64,000 nucleotides of DNA from an uncultured bacterium (GCA_902792085.1 CADAYE010000003.1:23953-87952); one strand, 5' to 3'; shown: positions 34,122-43,927, counted from the stretch's first letter. Notes: a model not told the origin generated them from the letters alone. Translations and numbers: made by a program.

Positions 34122-35858
34122 ATGATAAATAAAGTTGAATTAGGTAGTGTAAATAGTAAGAATAGACCCCAAAAAGACCAAATTTGTGCGGGTAAAAATA
34201 TGTCAAATCCGAATTTTACGGGTTTAGGCGATTTGGTTTTGCGTGGGATTCAGACTTGCGAAGCAAATCCGATGATAAATGTTTCGGTTTTGGACTTATC
34301 TACGGCTATTTTGCCAAGAACTTTTCTTGAAACTTTTATAGGCTCTAAAAAGAAAGGTGAAAACGGAGAAGAAAAAAAACGCAAACTCAACATTTTTGGA
34401 GGTTTTGAGGCATTCAGGCGCGAGGCATCGGGCTTGATTATCAACTGTTTAATCCCGAGTTTTATTGTAATCGGTGTTGCGAAATTACTGAACAGACCTG
34501 TAATGGGCGGGTTTAAAAACTCCGATTTGACAAAATCATGGGCAAACAGTGAAGCAATTGATAAAATTAGTAAATATTTTACTTCTGCAACAGGAAAAGA
34601 TACTGAAGAAAAAATCTATAACACCCTCAAAAATATGACTCAGGATTTGCATGGTGTTGACGGTGATAAGGAAAAAGCCTTCAAAACTGTTCTTGAAAAT
34701 GATGCTGAATACGAAAGATTATTAAAACAAACTGCAAATGATATTTTGACAGGTCATAAACAGGAATATGTTTCAGATAATAAATTTATAAGAGGGTTCA
34801 AAAAATTCTTCGGAATCAAATCTTACAAAAATTATACTGATGATTTATATGCTTATATTGTTCAAAAAACAGGTGCTTCAGAAAATATTCGATTTACCGA
34901 ACAAAAAGGTTATTCTACAAGCAGTCTGAAGCATTTACTCGATTCTTCAAGTGATATTTTAAGAGGTTCAGTCAAAGAAAATATTACATCAGGGTCAAAA
35001 GAATTTTCAAAATATGTTTCAAAGGCTAAAAAACTTGTTAATGCAAAGAGTGCAATTGGTTTATTAGGTTTAATTATACCTCTTGCAATTTCCGCTCAAC
35101 CTATAAACCGCTGGATAACCCATAAACTTTCAGGTAAAGCAGGTGCGCCTATTTATAATGACGATAAAGACAGACATCTGACTCCATCGGAACAGAAAAA
35201 ACTTACTGCAGAAAAATTCTTTGCTGTACCTTTAATGTGGGCTGTTGCAGGTTTATCAATGTTATTAGACAGACCAAGTTTAAAAATGTTCCAGTTTAAA
35301 AACATCTTCCCGACAATGGATCAGGCAAGAATTATTTCTGCTGCAACTTTCTCAAGTCGTATTGCTGCATCGGAAGACTCAAACGAATTAAAAGAAAATA
35401 CAATCCGTGATATAGCAACCTTCTCAAGTTTCTATTTCTTAGGTGATTATGCCGCTAAAGCAATAGCAACATTAATTCAGAAGAAAACAGGAATCACTCT
35501 TATAAATAAATTAAAAGAAGAAAATCCGAATGCAAATATATTGCAAAAATTCTGGCATTGGGCAAAACATACAACAATGAAATCAACTGATGAACTCAGT
35601 GCAATTTCTAATGAAGCACTGAGAACAAAAAGTAAGAATTTAAGAGCCGCATGTCAGGCAGGGAATTTGATATTCTCATTATTATCACTTGGTTTATTTA
35701 TCCCGTTATATACAAGAACCCAAACTAACAAAAAGCAAAAAGAACTTGCACAAAAACAGGCTCAAATGCTTGCTGAAGCCAAAGAATTTACGGAAAACCC
35801 GTCAAATTCACCGGCTTTTAAGGCTTTTTCGTTAGAAAAAACAACAAAGGCAGCGTAA
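34122..35858 (+). CDS. Large membrane protein with NPNFTG N-terminus (paralogue A)
   Basis: 578 aa, no named family. Disordered N-terminus with NPNFTG at 29-34, then LPRTFLETFIG and several hydrophobic stretches (about 105-125, 305-325, 365-385, 525-545). It shares with the next protein the NPNFTG position, LPRT, SAQPINRWIT versus SVQPINMWLT, FKNIFPTMDQ versus FKGFTPTINQ, and NELKENTIRD versus NELKESATKD. TATAAT at 34083 is the likely promoter; no SD at the ATG. Probably a lineage-specific envelope protein; function unknown. Confidence 0.7.
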   Translation: MINKVELGSVNSKNRPQKDQICAGKNMSNPNFTGLGDLVLRGIQTCEANPMINVSVLDLSTAILPRTFLETFIGSKKKGENGEEKKRKLNIFGGFEAFRREASGLIINCLIPSFIVIGVAKLLNRPVMGGFKNSDLTKSWANSEAIDKISKYFTSATGKDTEEKIYNTLKNMTQDLHGVDGDKEKAFKTVLENDAEYERLLKQTANDILTGHKQEYVSDNKFIRGFKKFFGIKSYKNYTDDLYAYIVQKTGASENIRFTEQKGYSTSSLKHLLDSSSDILRGSVKENITSGSKEFSKYVSKAKKLVNAKSAIGLLGLIIPLAISAQPINRWITHKLSGKAGAPIYNDDKDRHLTPSEQKKLTAEKFFAVPLMWAVAGLSMLLDRPSLKMFQFKNIFPTMDQARIISAATFSSRIAASEDSNELKENTIRDIATFSSFYFLGDYAAKAIATLIQKKTGITLINKLKEENPNANILQKFWHWAKHTTMKSTDELSAISNEALRTKSKNLRAACQAGNLIFSLLSLGLFIPLYTRTQTNKKQKELAQKQAQMLAEAKEFTENPSNSPAFKAFSLEKTTKAA

Positions 35859-37556
35859 ATGAAAATAGAAAGCAGTTACAAACAGTTTAATACTCCCCAG
35901 CAAAGACAGGCAAAAAATGCCGGTCAGTTTAAGAATTCTCAAAATCCTAATTTTACAGGTTTTTCTCCTGTTGAACTTTTAAAATTCTTAGACACAAGTC
36001 CTGCTTGGGGTGCTAATGCTGTTGACTTTTTCTGTATGGTATTGCCAAGAACTCTGACTGACTTTAGCAGAGGGCCTGAAGCCGGTATTGAAACCGCTCG
36101 CAGAGAAAGTATGGGAACTATTAATGATTCTGCAGTAGGTCTTTACGGAACATTGGCTGGTCTTGCCCTTGCAATTGGTGTTAATAAGGCATTTGGGTTA
36201 GGCAAAGATGACTTAAAAGCCGCATCAATATTTGCTGATTCCGAAACTATCGATATGATGGGCAAAATATGGCACGAAGAATTACCTCAAAATACTAATA
36301 ATCCTACATTTGAGCGTATCAAAAAAGCATTAGGAAATTATGAAGTGTATGACGGTAACAAGTGGTCTAAATTTAATGAAAAAGATATTGAAAAAGCCGC
36401 TAATATATTTGTCGAAGAACTTGGCAAAGGTGAAAAATTAAGCAAAGAAGCAAGATATAATATTAACAAAATTTTGACATCATCAAATAATCTTGAAAAT
36501 AATTTCAGAATTGTGGCAAAAGAAGGTGAAAAGTTACATTCTTCACGTTATTCAATTGACGGCATCACTGAAAACACCTTCAAATTATCAAAAATATTCT
36601 CTAAAGATAAGGTTGCAGAAGCATTTAGAGAAGCATCAGATATCAGTTCAAACAAATTCTTAAAAGCATTAAAGAAAATGAACATGAAACGCTCTATTTT
36701 GGGTGTTCTTATTGCAACTCTTGTCGGATGTTCTGTTCAGCCTATCAATATGTGGTTGACAAAACGCAAAACCGGCGGTGACGGATTTGTCGGCGGAGGT
36801 AAAAAAGACGATTCATTCGGATTTAAGATGCAAAAGGCTCTTGTTGCAGGCTTGTTTAGTGCCGGTGTAATCGCTACAATCGGAAATCCGAAAAACTTGT
36901 TAAAGAACTTACAATTTAAAGGCTTTACACCTACTATAAATCAGCTGAAATTCATTTACGGAGCAACTATAGCATCAAGATTCTTATCTGCCCGTAATGA
37001 AAATGAATTAAAAGAATCAGCAACCAAAGATGTTTTGGGATTTGTAAACTGGCTGATTTTAGGTAATTTTGTGCAGAAACTTGTTGCTCAGGGATTTGAT
37101 AAGTCGCTGATTAAACAAGAACAAAAAGGTGGTATTTTGAATTGGATTAGAACTTCTTCACTTAAAACAAGAGATGAAGTTCTGCATGAAGCCTTAGGTG
37201 AAAAAGCGTTTAAAGATGGTAAAGCTCTCAAATTTGGTGAGATGATTAAGGCTTTAGGGGACAATAAGGTCGCTAAAAAGCGTCTCGGTATCCTAACTCT
37301 TGCTCAACTTGCAGGATATATTTATTCGGGCGTTGTTTTGGGGGTCGGTATCCCAAAACTCAATATCTATTTAACAAAACGCAGAATGGAAAAAGAAGCC
37401 AAAGCAAATGTTTCAGCACAACAATATAACCCCGCAGAAGTTGATGATAAAATGCTTTCTCCGGAAAACAGAGAATTTTTAAATCAAAAAAATTTTACAG
37501 GCAAAGATGCTTTTTCAAAGGTTAAAGAATTAAAAAACGCAAAACCGGCTGCTTAA
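35859..37556 (+). CDS. Large membrane protein with NPNFTG N-terminus (paralogue B)
   Basis: 565 aa, homologous along its length to the preceding gene, whose stop codon it follows with no gap. NPNFTG sits at 29-34, exactly as in paralogue A, and a second KNFTG occurs near the C-terminus. Hydrophobic segments at about 85-110, 275-295, 320-340 and 480-505. Tandem duplication followed by divergence is the simplest origin. Topology and function unknown. Its stop overlaps the convergent XRE gene by 4 nt. Confidence 0.7.
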   Translation: MKIESSYKQFNTPQQRQAKNAGQFKNSQNPNFTGFSPVELLKFLDTSPAWGANAVDFFCMVLPRTLTDFSRGPEAGIETARRESMGTINDSAVGLYGTLAGLALAIGVNKAFGLGKDDLKAASIFADSETIDMMGKIWHEELPQNTNNPTFERIKKALGNYEVYDGNKWSKFNEKDIEKAANIFVEELGKGEKLSKEARYNINKILTSSNNLENNFRIVAKEGEKLHSSRYSIDGITENTFKLSKIFSKDKVAEAFREASDISSNKFLKALKKMNMKRSILGVLIATLVGCSVQPINMWLTKRKTGGDGFVGGGKKDDSFGFKMQKALVAGLFSAGVIATIGNPKNLLKNLQFKGFTPTINQLKFIYGATIASRFLSARNENELKESATKDVLGFVNWLILGNFVQKLVAQGFDKSLIKQEQKGGILNWIRTSSLKTRDEVLHEALGEKAFKDGKALKFGEMIKALGDNKVAKKRLGILTLAQLAGYIYSGVVLGVGIPKLNIYLTKRRMEKEAKANVSAQQYNPAEVDDKMLSPENREFLNQKNFTGKDAFSKVKELKNAKPAA

Positions 37557-37762
37557 TTTTGAATAAATAATTTTTCAATTTCTATATTTAAAATATCTGC
37601 AAGTTGAAATAATTTACGCAGACTAATATACTTTTGTCCTCTTTCAACTCTGCAAATATATTCTCCTGAAAATCCCAATGCTACGGCTAAATCAATTTGA
37701 CGTAGTCCTTTATCTTCTCTATATTTTTTTATATTTTCGCCTAAAATTTTTAACCTTGACAT
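37553..37762 (-). CDS. XRE-family regulator
   Basis: From ATG 37762 the protein is 69 aa, all one HTH domain (NIKKYREDKGLRQIDLAVAL, GFSGEYICRVERGQKYISLR). A longer in-frame form to 37864 would run through the putative operators and the divergent gene's start, so I reject it. It faces the 79-aa gene at 37826. Two ATATGACCTATT copies lie over its start and promoter, suggesting autoregulation. Same architecture as the 5005-5571 module. Confidence 0.78.
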   Translation of the reverse strand: MSRLKILGENIKKYREDKGLRQIDLAVALGFSGEYICRVERGQKYISLRKLFQLADILNIEIEKLFIQN

Positions 37763-37805
37763 ATGACCTATTATTCCATATAATAAAAAATGTATATGAC
37801 CTATT
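37761..37805. promoter_or_regulatory. Two direct ATATGACCTATT boxes, 33 bp apart
   Basis: Copies at 37761-37772 and 37794-37805. The first overlaps the regulator's start codon. The 33-bp phase is close to three helical turns, so a protein could bind both on one DNA face. The regulator at 37553 is the obvious candidate. Confidence 0.5.
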
Positions 37806-37825
37806 TGTCCAGAAAGGAATATTAA

Positions 37826-38065
37826 ATGTTTGAAGATTTTCTTATATTTGTTAAAAAATCTCAAAATGCTTTGAATTTGTTACTCATTTTTCTATACGAA
37901 TATATAAATGAAGATTTATCTGCTTATTGCGTAAATTCTGAAAAACAAAAATTGAACGACTTAATTTCTATTCTTTATGTTATCAATTTAGTATCTGAGG
38001 ACTTATTAAAAAAACGAAATGAATATTATAAGTTAATGATTTCAACAACATATACTAATGGTTAA
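37826..38065 (+). CDS. Small helical protein divergent from XRE regulator
   Basis: 79 aa, unrecognised, predicted helical (NLLLIFLYEYINEDL, KQKLNDLISILYVINLVSED). AGAAAGGAA precedes the ATG. It is divergent from the XRE gene across the ATATGACCTATT boxes and its 3' end overlaps the exporter gene by 11 nt. Similar in size and helix pattern to the 73-aa protein at 5350. Function unknown. Confidence 0.55.
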   Translation: MFEDFLIFVKKSQNALNLLLIFLYEYINEDLSAYCVNSEKQKLNDLISILYVINLVSEDLLKKRNEYYKLMISTTYTNG

Positions 38066-39836
38066 ATTGCATTTCATAAAGTCTTTTGTATTCGCCGTTT
38101 GGAATATTCATCAGTTCTTCGTGTGTGCCAAGTTCTGTTAAATTTCCGTGGTTTATCACTGCTATACGATCCGCATTTTGAATGGTAGTCAATCTGTGCG
38201 CTATTACAAATACCGTTCTGTCTTTCATAAGATTTTCTATTGCCTGCTGAACAATATATTCTGACTGATTGTCAAGGGCAGATGTTGCTTCATCAAGCAC
38301 CAAAATCGGAGCATTTTTCAAAAATGCTCTTGCTATACCGATTCTTTGTTTTTGACCGCCTGAAAGTAACATCCCTCTTTCGCCGATTTGGGTATCTAAA
38401 CCTTTTTCAAGTGAGTTTACAAATTCCTCCAAATAAGACTCTTTTACTGCCTTTAATACCTGTTCTTCGCTTGCATTAAGGTCCCCGAGTAAAATATTGT
38501 CTTTTATTGTACCTTCAAATAAGAAGTTGTCCTGAAAAACAACTGCAATATTTTGTCTTAACGAATCAACTTTTATATCATTAACAGAGATTCCGTCAAA
38601 AGTTAAATCTCCGTTTTTTACATTATAAAATCTTGGCAATAGGTTTACGATTGTCGATTTTCCCCCGCCTGAATTACCGACAAATGCAATAGTTTCCCCT
38701 TTTTTGACTTCCAATGATATGCCGTTTAAGACACGCTTTCCCTTAACATAAGAAAATTTTATATCCTTAAATTCAATTTTGTCTTTAAAATCAGGAAAAT
38801 CAATAGCACCCTCTTTATCTTTAATTGCAGGAGTTTTTTCAAGTTTTGAAACAACTCTTTCCATTGCACAAAGACAAGTTGACATATTTTTTGCGTTATT
38901 GCCTAAACCCTTAATCGGAGTATAAAGCATAATTAAAGCAGTTATGAATGAAACAAACTGCCCTGCGCTTAGTTGCCCTCTTACAATAAAATAACTACCT
39001 AAACCTATAACAAGCGCAATACCGACCGATACTATAATATGCATTAATGGTGAAAGCCAGCTGACATGCTGGGTTATCTTCATTCTAAGCCCAAAAACTA
39101 CATTTATCAATTTTTTAAACTGTGATTCTTTTAATTCATACAAATTATAGCCTGATATTACCTTATTACCGGAAAATGCTTCGTTATAGGTAGTTAAAAC
39201 TTTAGCATTTTCACCCTCAGATTTATTATATATATCTTTTATCGTTGATTTTATTTTCATAAGTGGAACCATTGCACAAGACAAAACTATAACCGCAATT
39301 ATTGCAAGTTGCCAAGAGTTATAGAATAAAACCCCGATCAATGATACGGATGAAAAAAATCTTGAAATAACTGTTTTAAGGTTCGAAAGCAACCCTGCAC
39401 AGGATTTTTCAGCATCATTATTATATGCTTTTAAAATTTTTCCGGATGTTTGTTTTTCAAAAAATCCCGGAGCCTGACGCATAAGTTTTGTATAAAGTGA
39501 AATTTTTAAGTCATTAGTAACTTTTCCGCCGACCCAATCGTTCATATATGTCGCAAGATAATTTAAGCCACCCTGAAAAGATGTAAACAAAACTATCAAA
39601 ATAGGCAGATACCAAGTTGATTGCATTTGTTTTTCCATCATTACAATATCCATATACGGCTTTAACGATAAAGCAATAACTGCATCTAACGCACCTATCG
39701 GAATTGCAAGCCCCAATGCAAGCAAAGCCCTTTTTACATACGGTTTGAAGTAAGGTAAAATAACCGCTAATGAATGGTAATTTTCATTATCTTTGTATTT
39801 TTCATTTATTCTATTCTTTATTATATCAAATAACAT
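38055..39836 (-). CDS. MsbA-type ABC exporter (fused permease-ATPase)
   Basis: 593 aa from ATG 39836; a TTG at 39851 overlapping the upstream gene is less likely. Six-helix transmembrane domain (about 30-310), then the ATPase: GNSGGGKST (Walker A), VVFQDNF (Q loop), LSGGQKQRIGIARA (signature), ILVLDEATSALD (Walker B), IAHRLTT (H loop). Such half-transporters flip lipid A-core or other lipid-linked glycans. At the end of a surface-glycan cluster it may flip the product of these genes or serve as the general MsbA; sequence does not decide. Confidence 0.9.
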   Translation of the reverse strand: MLFDIIKNRINEKYKDNENYHSLAVILPYFKPYVKRALLALGLAIPIGALDAVIALSLKPYMDIVMMEKQMQSTWYLPILIVLFTSFQGGLNYLATYMNDWVGGKVTNDLKISLYTKLMRQAPGFFEKQTSGKILKAYNNDAEKSCAGLLSNLKTVISRFFSSVSLIGVLFYNSWQLAIIAVIVLSCAMVPLMKIKSTIKDIYNKSEGENAKVLTTYNEAFSGNKVISGYNLYELKESQFKKLINVVFGLRMKITQHVSWLSPLMHIIVSVGIALVIGLGSYFIVRGQLSAGQFVSFITALIMLYTPIKGLGNNAKNMSTCLCAMERVVSKLEKTPAIKDKEGAIDFPDFKDKIEFKDIKFSYVKGKRVLNGISLEVKKGETIAFVGNSGGGKSTIVNLLPRFYNVKNGDLTFDGISVNDIKVDSLRQNIAVVFQDNFLFEGTIKDNILLGDLNASEEQVLKAVKESYLEEFVNSLEKGLDTQIGERGMLLSGGQKQRIGIARAFLKNAPILVLDEATSALDNQSEYIVQQAIENLMKDRTVFVIAHRLTTIQNADRIAVINHGNLTELGTHEELMNIPNGEYKRLYEMQFNH

Positions 39837-39843
39837 TCCAATT

Positions 39844-40929
39844 TTATCCAAACTTACTTTTTAAAAACTTTGTGCAAGGTTTTTCTACCAAATTATAGGT
39901 TATATACCCTGCAATCAAAATTGCACAAATTATTATTACTATTGTACTATAAGGATGAATTTTTACAAACCCGGGGTGAGTTTTCCATAATGCGTTAACT
40001 AATATTTTTCCAACGACAGAATGTATAACATAAATTGAATATTGGTATTTACCCAGTTTTACCCAAATATCTTTGTTTGTAAATTTTGAAATAATTCCTT
40101 TTTCAAACACAAATAAGGTTAATAACAAAGCAAATGCAATAACAAAGATTATGCAGTTTAGTTGTTTGTGAGGTGTTGCAAGCCACCAAATCATAAAGCA
40201 AAGCAGTGAAAATTCGCCAAGATTTATTAAGATATTACCTATAAAATTAAAAACTTTTCCCCTGATTTTTTGAATATATTTTTTGTAAATATGTCCGACA
40301 AATGTTCCTATACCTACGCCACCTACGGCTCTTAAAAAACCAACATTAAAAATATATGAGTAATTTTTGTGCGGAGTTGAAAAACTGCCATGCTGAAAAT
40401 ACTCTAAAATTCCGTAAGCCAAAATCGGTAAAGCAACAAATGAAATAGTTTTGATTGTTTTTGATGAAATTTTTGTTAATAAAAAATAAATTAAAAGCCC
40501 TGCAAATAATGCAGAAGTAAACCACAATGTCGGAGTTGAACCATGTGCAAAACAAATCCCAAAGTTATTTAGCAATAAAACAACCAATATATCATCCAAA
40601 AATCTTAATTTTATAGCATGCCAAAATGACGCAATTACACATATTATGACCGCAAACAAAATTGTCGGCGAAAGACGCATATATTTCCTTTTGATAAAAC
40701 TGAATACACTTTGGTCCTTTAAAGTATAAATCAACAAAAAACCTGCGATTATAAAAAATCCCTCTACCGAATTGTTCCCTTGAATAAAAGTCTTATGAAA
40801 AAAATCAAGTTCCTTTATTTTGGGGAAATTTACAAGCAAAGACCAACTTCCATATGCCGTTGAGTGCATAAATACAATAACGGAAATCAAAAATACTCTC
40901 AAAAATTCAATATTTTTTAATTTATTCAT
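39844..40929 (-). CDS. Acyltransferase 3 family membrane protein
   Basis: 361 aa with about ten hydrophobic helices. The N-terminal FLRVFLISVIVFMHSTAYGS (family His), VEGFFIIAGFLLIYTL and KYQYSIYVIHSVVG are typical of OafA/WecH-type O-acyltransferases, which acetylate or acylate surface glycans. It lies between the MsbA-like gene (7 nt gap) and the SDR gene (8 nt overlap) in the glycan cluster, so it probably acylates the same glycan. Confidence 0.88.
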   Translation of the reverse strand: MNKLKNIEFLRVFLISVIVFMHSTAYGSWSLLVNFPKIKELDFFHKTFIQGNNSVEGFFIIAGFLLIYTLKDQSVFSFIKRKYMRLSPTILFAVIICVIASFWHAIKLRFLDDILVVLLLNNFGICFAHGSTPTLWFTSALFAGLLIYFLLTKISSKTIKTISFVALPILAYGILEYFQHGSFSTPHKNYSYIFNVGFLRAVGGVGIGTFVGHIYKKYIQKIRGKVFNFIGNILINLGEFSLLCFMIWWLATPHKQLNCIIFVIAFALLLTLFVFEKGIISKFTNKDIWVKLGKYQYSIYVIHSVVGKILVNALWKTHPGFVKIHPYSTIVIIICAILIAGYITYNLVEKPCTKFLKSKFG

Positions 40930-41929
40930 TTTCTTCCGTCATTGATTTTATCGTACGCTCAAACATTTCGTGCAAATCAACTTTTGCCCTCCAGCCTAAA
41001 TTTTCAAGTTTTTCGGTATTTAGACAAATCTGCATAGTCGGATTAAAACCTCTGTTTTTATTATCAATTTCAAATATGACTTTTGTATTTTCATTTTCAA
41101 GATTCTTTGCCATATCTGCAATTGAAATATAAGTCTTTTTATTTGCGACATTGTAGGCGGTATTATTTTCACCTTTAGTCAAAATCGTAAAAATTGCCCG
41201 AACTGCATCTGTTGTGTAGCAGTAATTTCTTGCTGTTTCCCCTTTAGTGTGGAGAATAATATTTTCTTTATTAATGACGCTTTTTGAAAATTGGGCAAAA
41301 ACTCTGTTGTCATTTTTTTCAACCCCTGCACCAAAAGTTTGTGATAACCTCGCAATTTTTACAGGAACATTGTACTCACTACCATAAGATATACAAAGAG
41401 TTTCTGCTAATTTTTTCCCTTCAGAATAACTGCTTCTCGGGCTCAAAATGTCTATATAACCGTAATCCGTTTCTGTTATATCAGTTCGTTGCGGTTTTCC
41501 GTAAACTTCCAGTGACGAAAGATAAATCAGACCTTTTAAATTTTCCTGTGTTCGTGCAAATTCAAGCACATTTTTTGTTCCGTTAATTGCGGTCAAAATC
41601 GTTTCAACAGGCTTGTTTACGAAATCAGAGGAAGATGTCACACTCGCACAATGAATTATATAATCAACTTTTCCCTCATGTTTAATTGGTTCGTTTATAT
41701 CTTGTATAAGAAACTCTAAATTCTTGCTCTGACCGAGAATTTTTATCCCCTTTTGTTCGTTTCGTATAAGTGCAATAACTTTTGTATCAAAACCTGAATT
41801 TAAAAGACTTTTTGCGCAAAGTTTTCCGATTAAACCGGTTGCTCCGGTGACTAAAACGGTTCTGCCGTCAAAAACAGACATATCAAAGTCTTTTATAATA
41901 TTTTTTACATCATCTTCAAATATTGTCAT
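40922..41929 (-). CDS. NAD-dependent epimerase/dehydratase (extended SDR)
   Basis: 335 aa from ATG 41929, which lies 1 nt after the preceding stop; longer in-frame forms would overlap that gene. Rossmann loop VLVTGATGLIGKLCAKSLL, HCASVTSS, YLSSLEVYGKP, and SSYSEGKKLAE (YxxxK catalytic pair) define a nucleotide-sugar SDR. Next to a TarI-like cytidylyltransferase, it may act on a CDP-linked sugar or polyol precursor, analogous to the TarI/TarJ pairing, but TarJ itself is a different dehydrogenase type. Confidence 0.88.
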   Translation of the reverse strand: MTIFEDDVKNIIKDFDMSVFDGRTVLVTGATGLIGKLCAKSLLNSGFDTKVIALIRNEQKGIKILGQSKNLEFLIQDINEPIKHEGKVDYIIHCASVTSSSDFVNKPVETILTAINGTKNVLEFARTQENLKGLIYLSSLEVYGKPQRTDITETDYGYIDILSPRSSYSEGKKLAETLCISYGSEYNVPVKIARLSQTFGAGVEKNDNRVFAQFSKSVINKENIILHTKGETARNYCYTTDAVRAIFTILTKGENNTAYNVANKKTYISIADMAKNLENENTKVIFEIDNKNRGFNPTMQICLNTEKLENLGWRAKVDLHEMFERTIKSMTEENE

Positions 41930-41930
41930 A

Positions 41931-42674
41931 TTATTCTTTCCCATCAATTCCAAGTGCTTCAAGGTCTTCTCTGTATCTGATTAATGCTCTTAATATATAC
42001 AAATCTTCAATCGTAGTTATTTTGATATTTCCCCTGTTACCCTTTATCATAAATGTTTCTTTGCCAAGAGTTTTGTATAAAGTACATGAATCAACAATAT
42101 CCGTGTAATATGGGTTTATTTTTCTTGTTTGTTCGTGCGCTTGTATGATTTCGCCAAGTCTGAAACTTTGCGGAGCCTGAGCGGAGTATGTGTGTTTTCT
42201 GTACGGCACATGCTTTGGATTAATTCCGTTTTCGCTAATCAAAATTGTTTCAAAACATGAGGTTGAAGTAATCGCATTTCCGTTTTTTGCCGCACATTCT
42301 ATATTTTGTGTTATTACTTCCGGTGTAATGTTTGGTCTTACTCCATCATGAATTAGCACTATCGAATCATCAGGATTTTGGCTTTGAGCAAGTTTTAGAG
42401 CATTATAAATAGACTCCTGGCCTGTTGCTCCGCCATTTACAATCCCTGCAGTTTTTGTTATGTAATAGTGTTTTACAAGTTCACCCATATAATCGTAATA
42501 ATCCGGATGAATTGCTATATAAATTTTATCAATTTGCGGATGCTCCTGAAACAGTTCAAGAGTATGTATAATGATAGGTTTATTATGTATTTTCAAAAAC
42601 TGTTTTGGGGTGGAATCTTGCCCGCTTTTTAATCTTTGTCCCGTTCCGCCTGCAAATATAATCGCTATATTCAT
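41931..42674 (-). CDS. IspD/TarI-family cytidylyltransferase
   Basis: 247 aa CTP-dependent transferase. IFAGGTGQRLKS (CTP loop), TPKQFLKIHNKPII, IHDGVRPNI, and SAQAPQSFRL are shared by IspD (MEP pathway) and TarI (ribitol-5-phosphate). PKQF and the context (CDP-polyol phosphotransferase upstream, SDR downstream, LicD nearby) favour a TarI-like polyol activator over IspD. A housekeeping IspD role cannot be ruled out. It starts 2 nt after the preceding gene's stop. Confidence 0.85.
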   Translation of the reverse strand: MNIAIIFAGGTGQRLKSGQDSTPKQFLKIHNKPIIIHTLELFQEHPQIDKIYIAIHPDYYDYMGELVKHYYITKTAGIVNGGATGQESIYNALKLAQSQNPDDSIVLIHDGVRPNITPEVITQNIECAAKNGNAITSTSCFETILISENGINPKHVPYRKHTYSAQAPQSFRLGEIIQAHEQTRKINPYYTDIVDSCTLYKTLGKETFMIKGNRGNIKITTIEDLYILRALIRYREDLEALGIDGKE

Positions 42675-42676
42675 TA

Positions 42677-43927
42677 TTATTTCCTCATAATTTCTTCTAT
42701 CAAATCTGCTGTTCTTTCAGACGCATGCCCGTCTTCTATGCAACCTTTTTCTTTTATAAATTCCTCTGCTTTGACCTTATAATTTTTATAATCAAAAGTT
42801 TCTATGTTTTTAATTAGTGTTTCATTATTTGTTGCAATCGGAAATGGCGTTGATTCAAGCGGATAGTAAAATCCTCTGTCAGTATTGAATTTTTCGATAT
42901 CAGTTGCAAAAATAAATGCGGGATTTTTACTCATCATAAAATCAAAAATACAACTTGAATAATCTGAAATTGCACAATTTGCACTGACTAAAAGTTCCTG
43001 AATATCAGGATAAAATGTTCCGTCAATAACATGCGGATTATCTTCGGGGATAATTTGAGAATCAAACTTTTTGGCTCTGGGGTGAAGTCTTGAGATACAT
43101 ACCCATTCGGAACCGAATTTATTTTCTAATGCCTTTAAGATCCTGTCATAGTCAAGTTTATAACACTCTATATCCCCGTCATCTCTAAATGAAGGTACAT
43201 ATAATAAAATCTTTTTATCCTTCGGTATATCAAAAAATTCATAGACTTTGTTTTTAATCTGTGTTGAGTCTTTAAAAAATATGTCGTTTCTCGGGTGTCC
43301 GAACTGTTTAATTTCATTATTAAACCACAATGCACGGCGAAAAATTTCGTTTTCAAATTCGCTGTTGGTTAAAAGATAATCCCACATTTCAGAATCAAAT
43401 TTTGCCCGCTCAACCCAGTCCTGCTTATATTCATTTGTAAATGCTTCAACATCAGCATCAAGTTTTTTTATCCCCAAAGAACCATGCCAGGTTTGGATAA
43501 AATATTGACCTTCTTTTTTGATCAGACCTTTTTTAATAAAATAGTTTTTTCTTTGGTTGTCTATCCAGAGTTTTGCGCTTGCAAGTTCTTTCAAACCTTG
43601 CTTTGTCCCGTATCCGACAAGCCTTATACCGTCAGGAAAATTCCCTTTTTCCGTTTCTTTTTTCACACTTTTGACAAGCCAGACTATATCATAATTTTTA
43701 TTGCGCTTTAAAAGTTCTTCGGTTATGTATTTGGGATTACAGCCGTAACTCCCACCGTTAAAATTGTCTATGACTATTTTATTATTATCGACAGGCATTT
43801 GCGCACATATTTTTTTGTAATATCTTGAACGGTCAATTCTGATAGGAATACCGAGGAACATAATAAGTTTATCTGTTCCGGAATTTGTTATAGAAAAAAT
43901 ATATTCTCTTGGACGAAGTTTAGACAT
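42677..43927 (-). CDS. CDP-glycerol/ribitol glycerophosphotransferase family (TagB/TarF-like)
   Basis: 416 aa from ATG 43927, preferred over ATG 43954 because GGAG lies 7 nt before it. The Glyphos_transf domain is clear: NFNGGSYGCNPKYITEELLK, YFIQTWHGSLGIKKLD, FGHPRNDIFF, YVPSFRDDG, SRLHPRAK, and NCAISDYSSCIFDFMMS. These enzymes add polyol-phosphate units to glycans, as in teichoic acids or capsules. In a cell that also makes LPS this suggests a polyol-phosphate-decorated surface polymer. Third in the minus-strand glycan run. Confidence 0.88.
   Translation of the reverse strand: MSKLRPREYIFSITNSGTDKLIMFLGIPIRIDRSRYYKKICAQMPVDNNKIVIDNFNGGSYGCNPKYITEELLKRNKNYDIVWLVKSVKKETEKGNFPDGIRLVGYGTKQGLKELASAKLWIDNQRKNYFIKKGLIKKEGQYFIQTWHGSLGIKKLDADVEAFTNEYKQDWVERAKFDSEMWDYLLTNSEFENEIFRRALWFNNEIKQFGHPRNDIFFKDSTQIKNKVYEFFDIPKDKKILLYVPSFRDDGDIECYKLDYDRILKALENKFGSEWVCISRLHPRAKKFDSQIIPEDNPHVIDGTFYPDIQELLVSANCAISDYSSCIFDFMMSKNPAFIFATDIEKFNTDRGFYYPLESTPFPIATNNETLIKNIETFDYKNYKVKAEEFIKEKGCIEDGHASERTADLIEEIMRK

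Noticed and set aside
37763..37864. 34-residue N-terminal extension of the XRE regulator
   Set aside because: It would cover the ATATGACCTATT boxes and the divergent gene's SD; the HTH is complete from ATG 37762.
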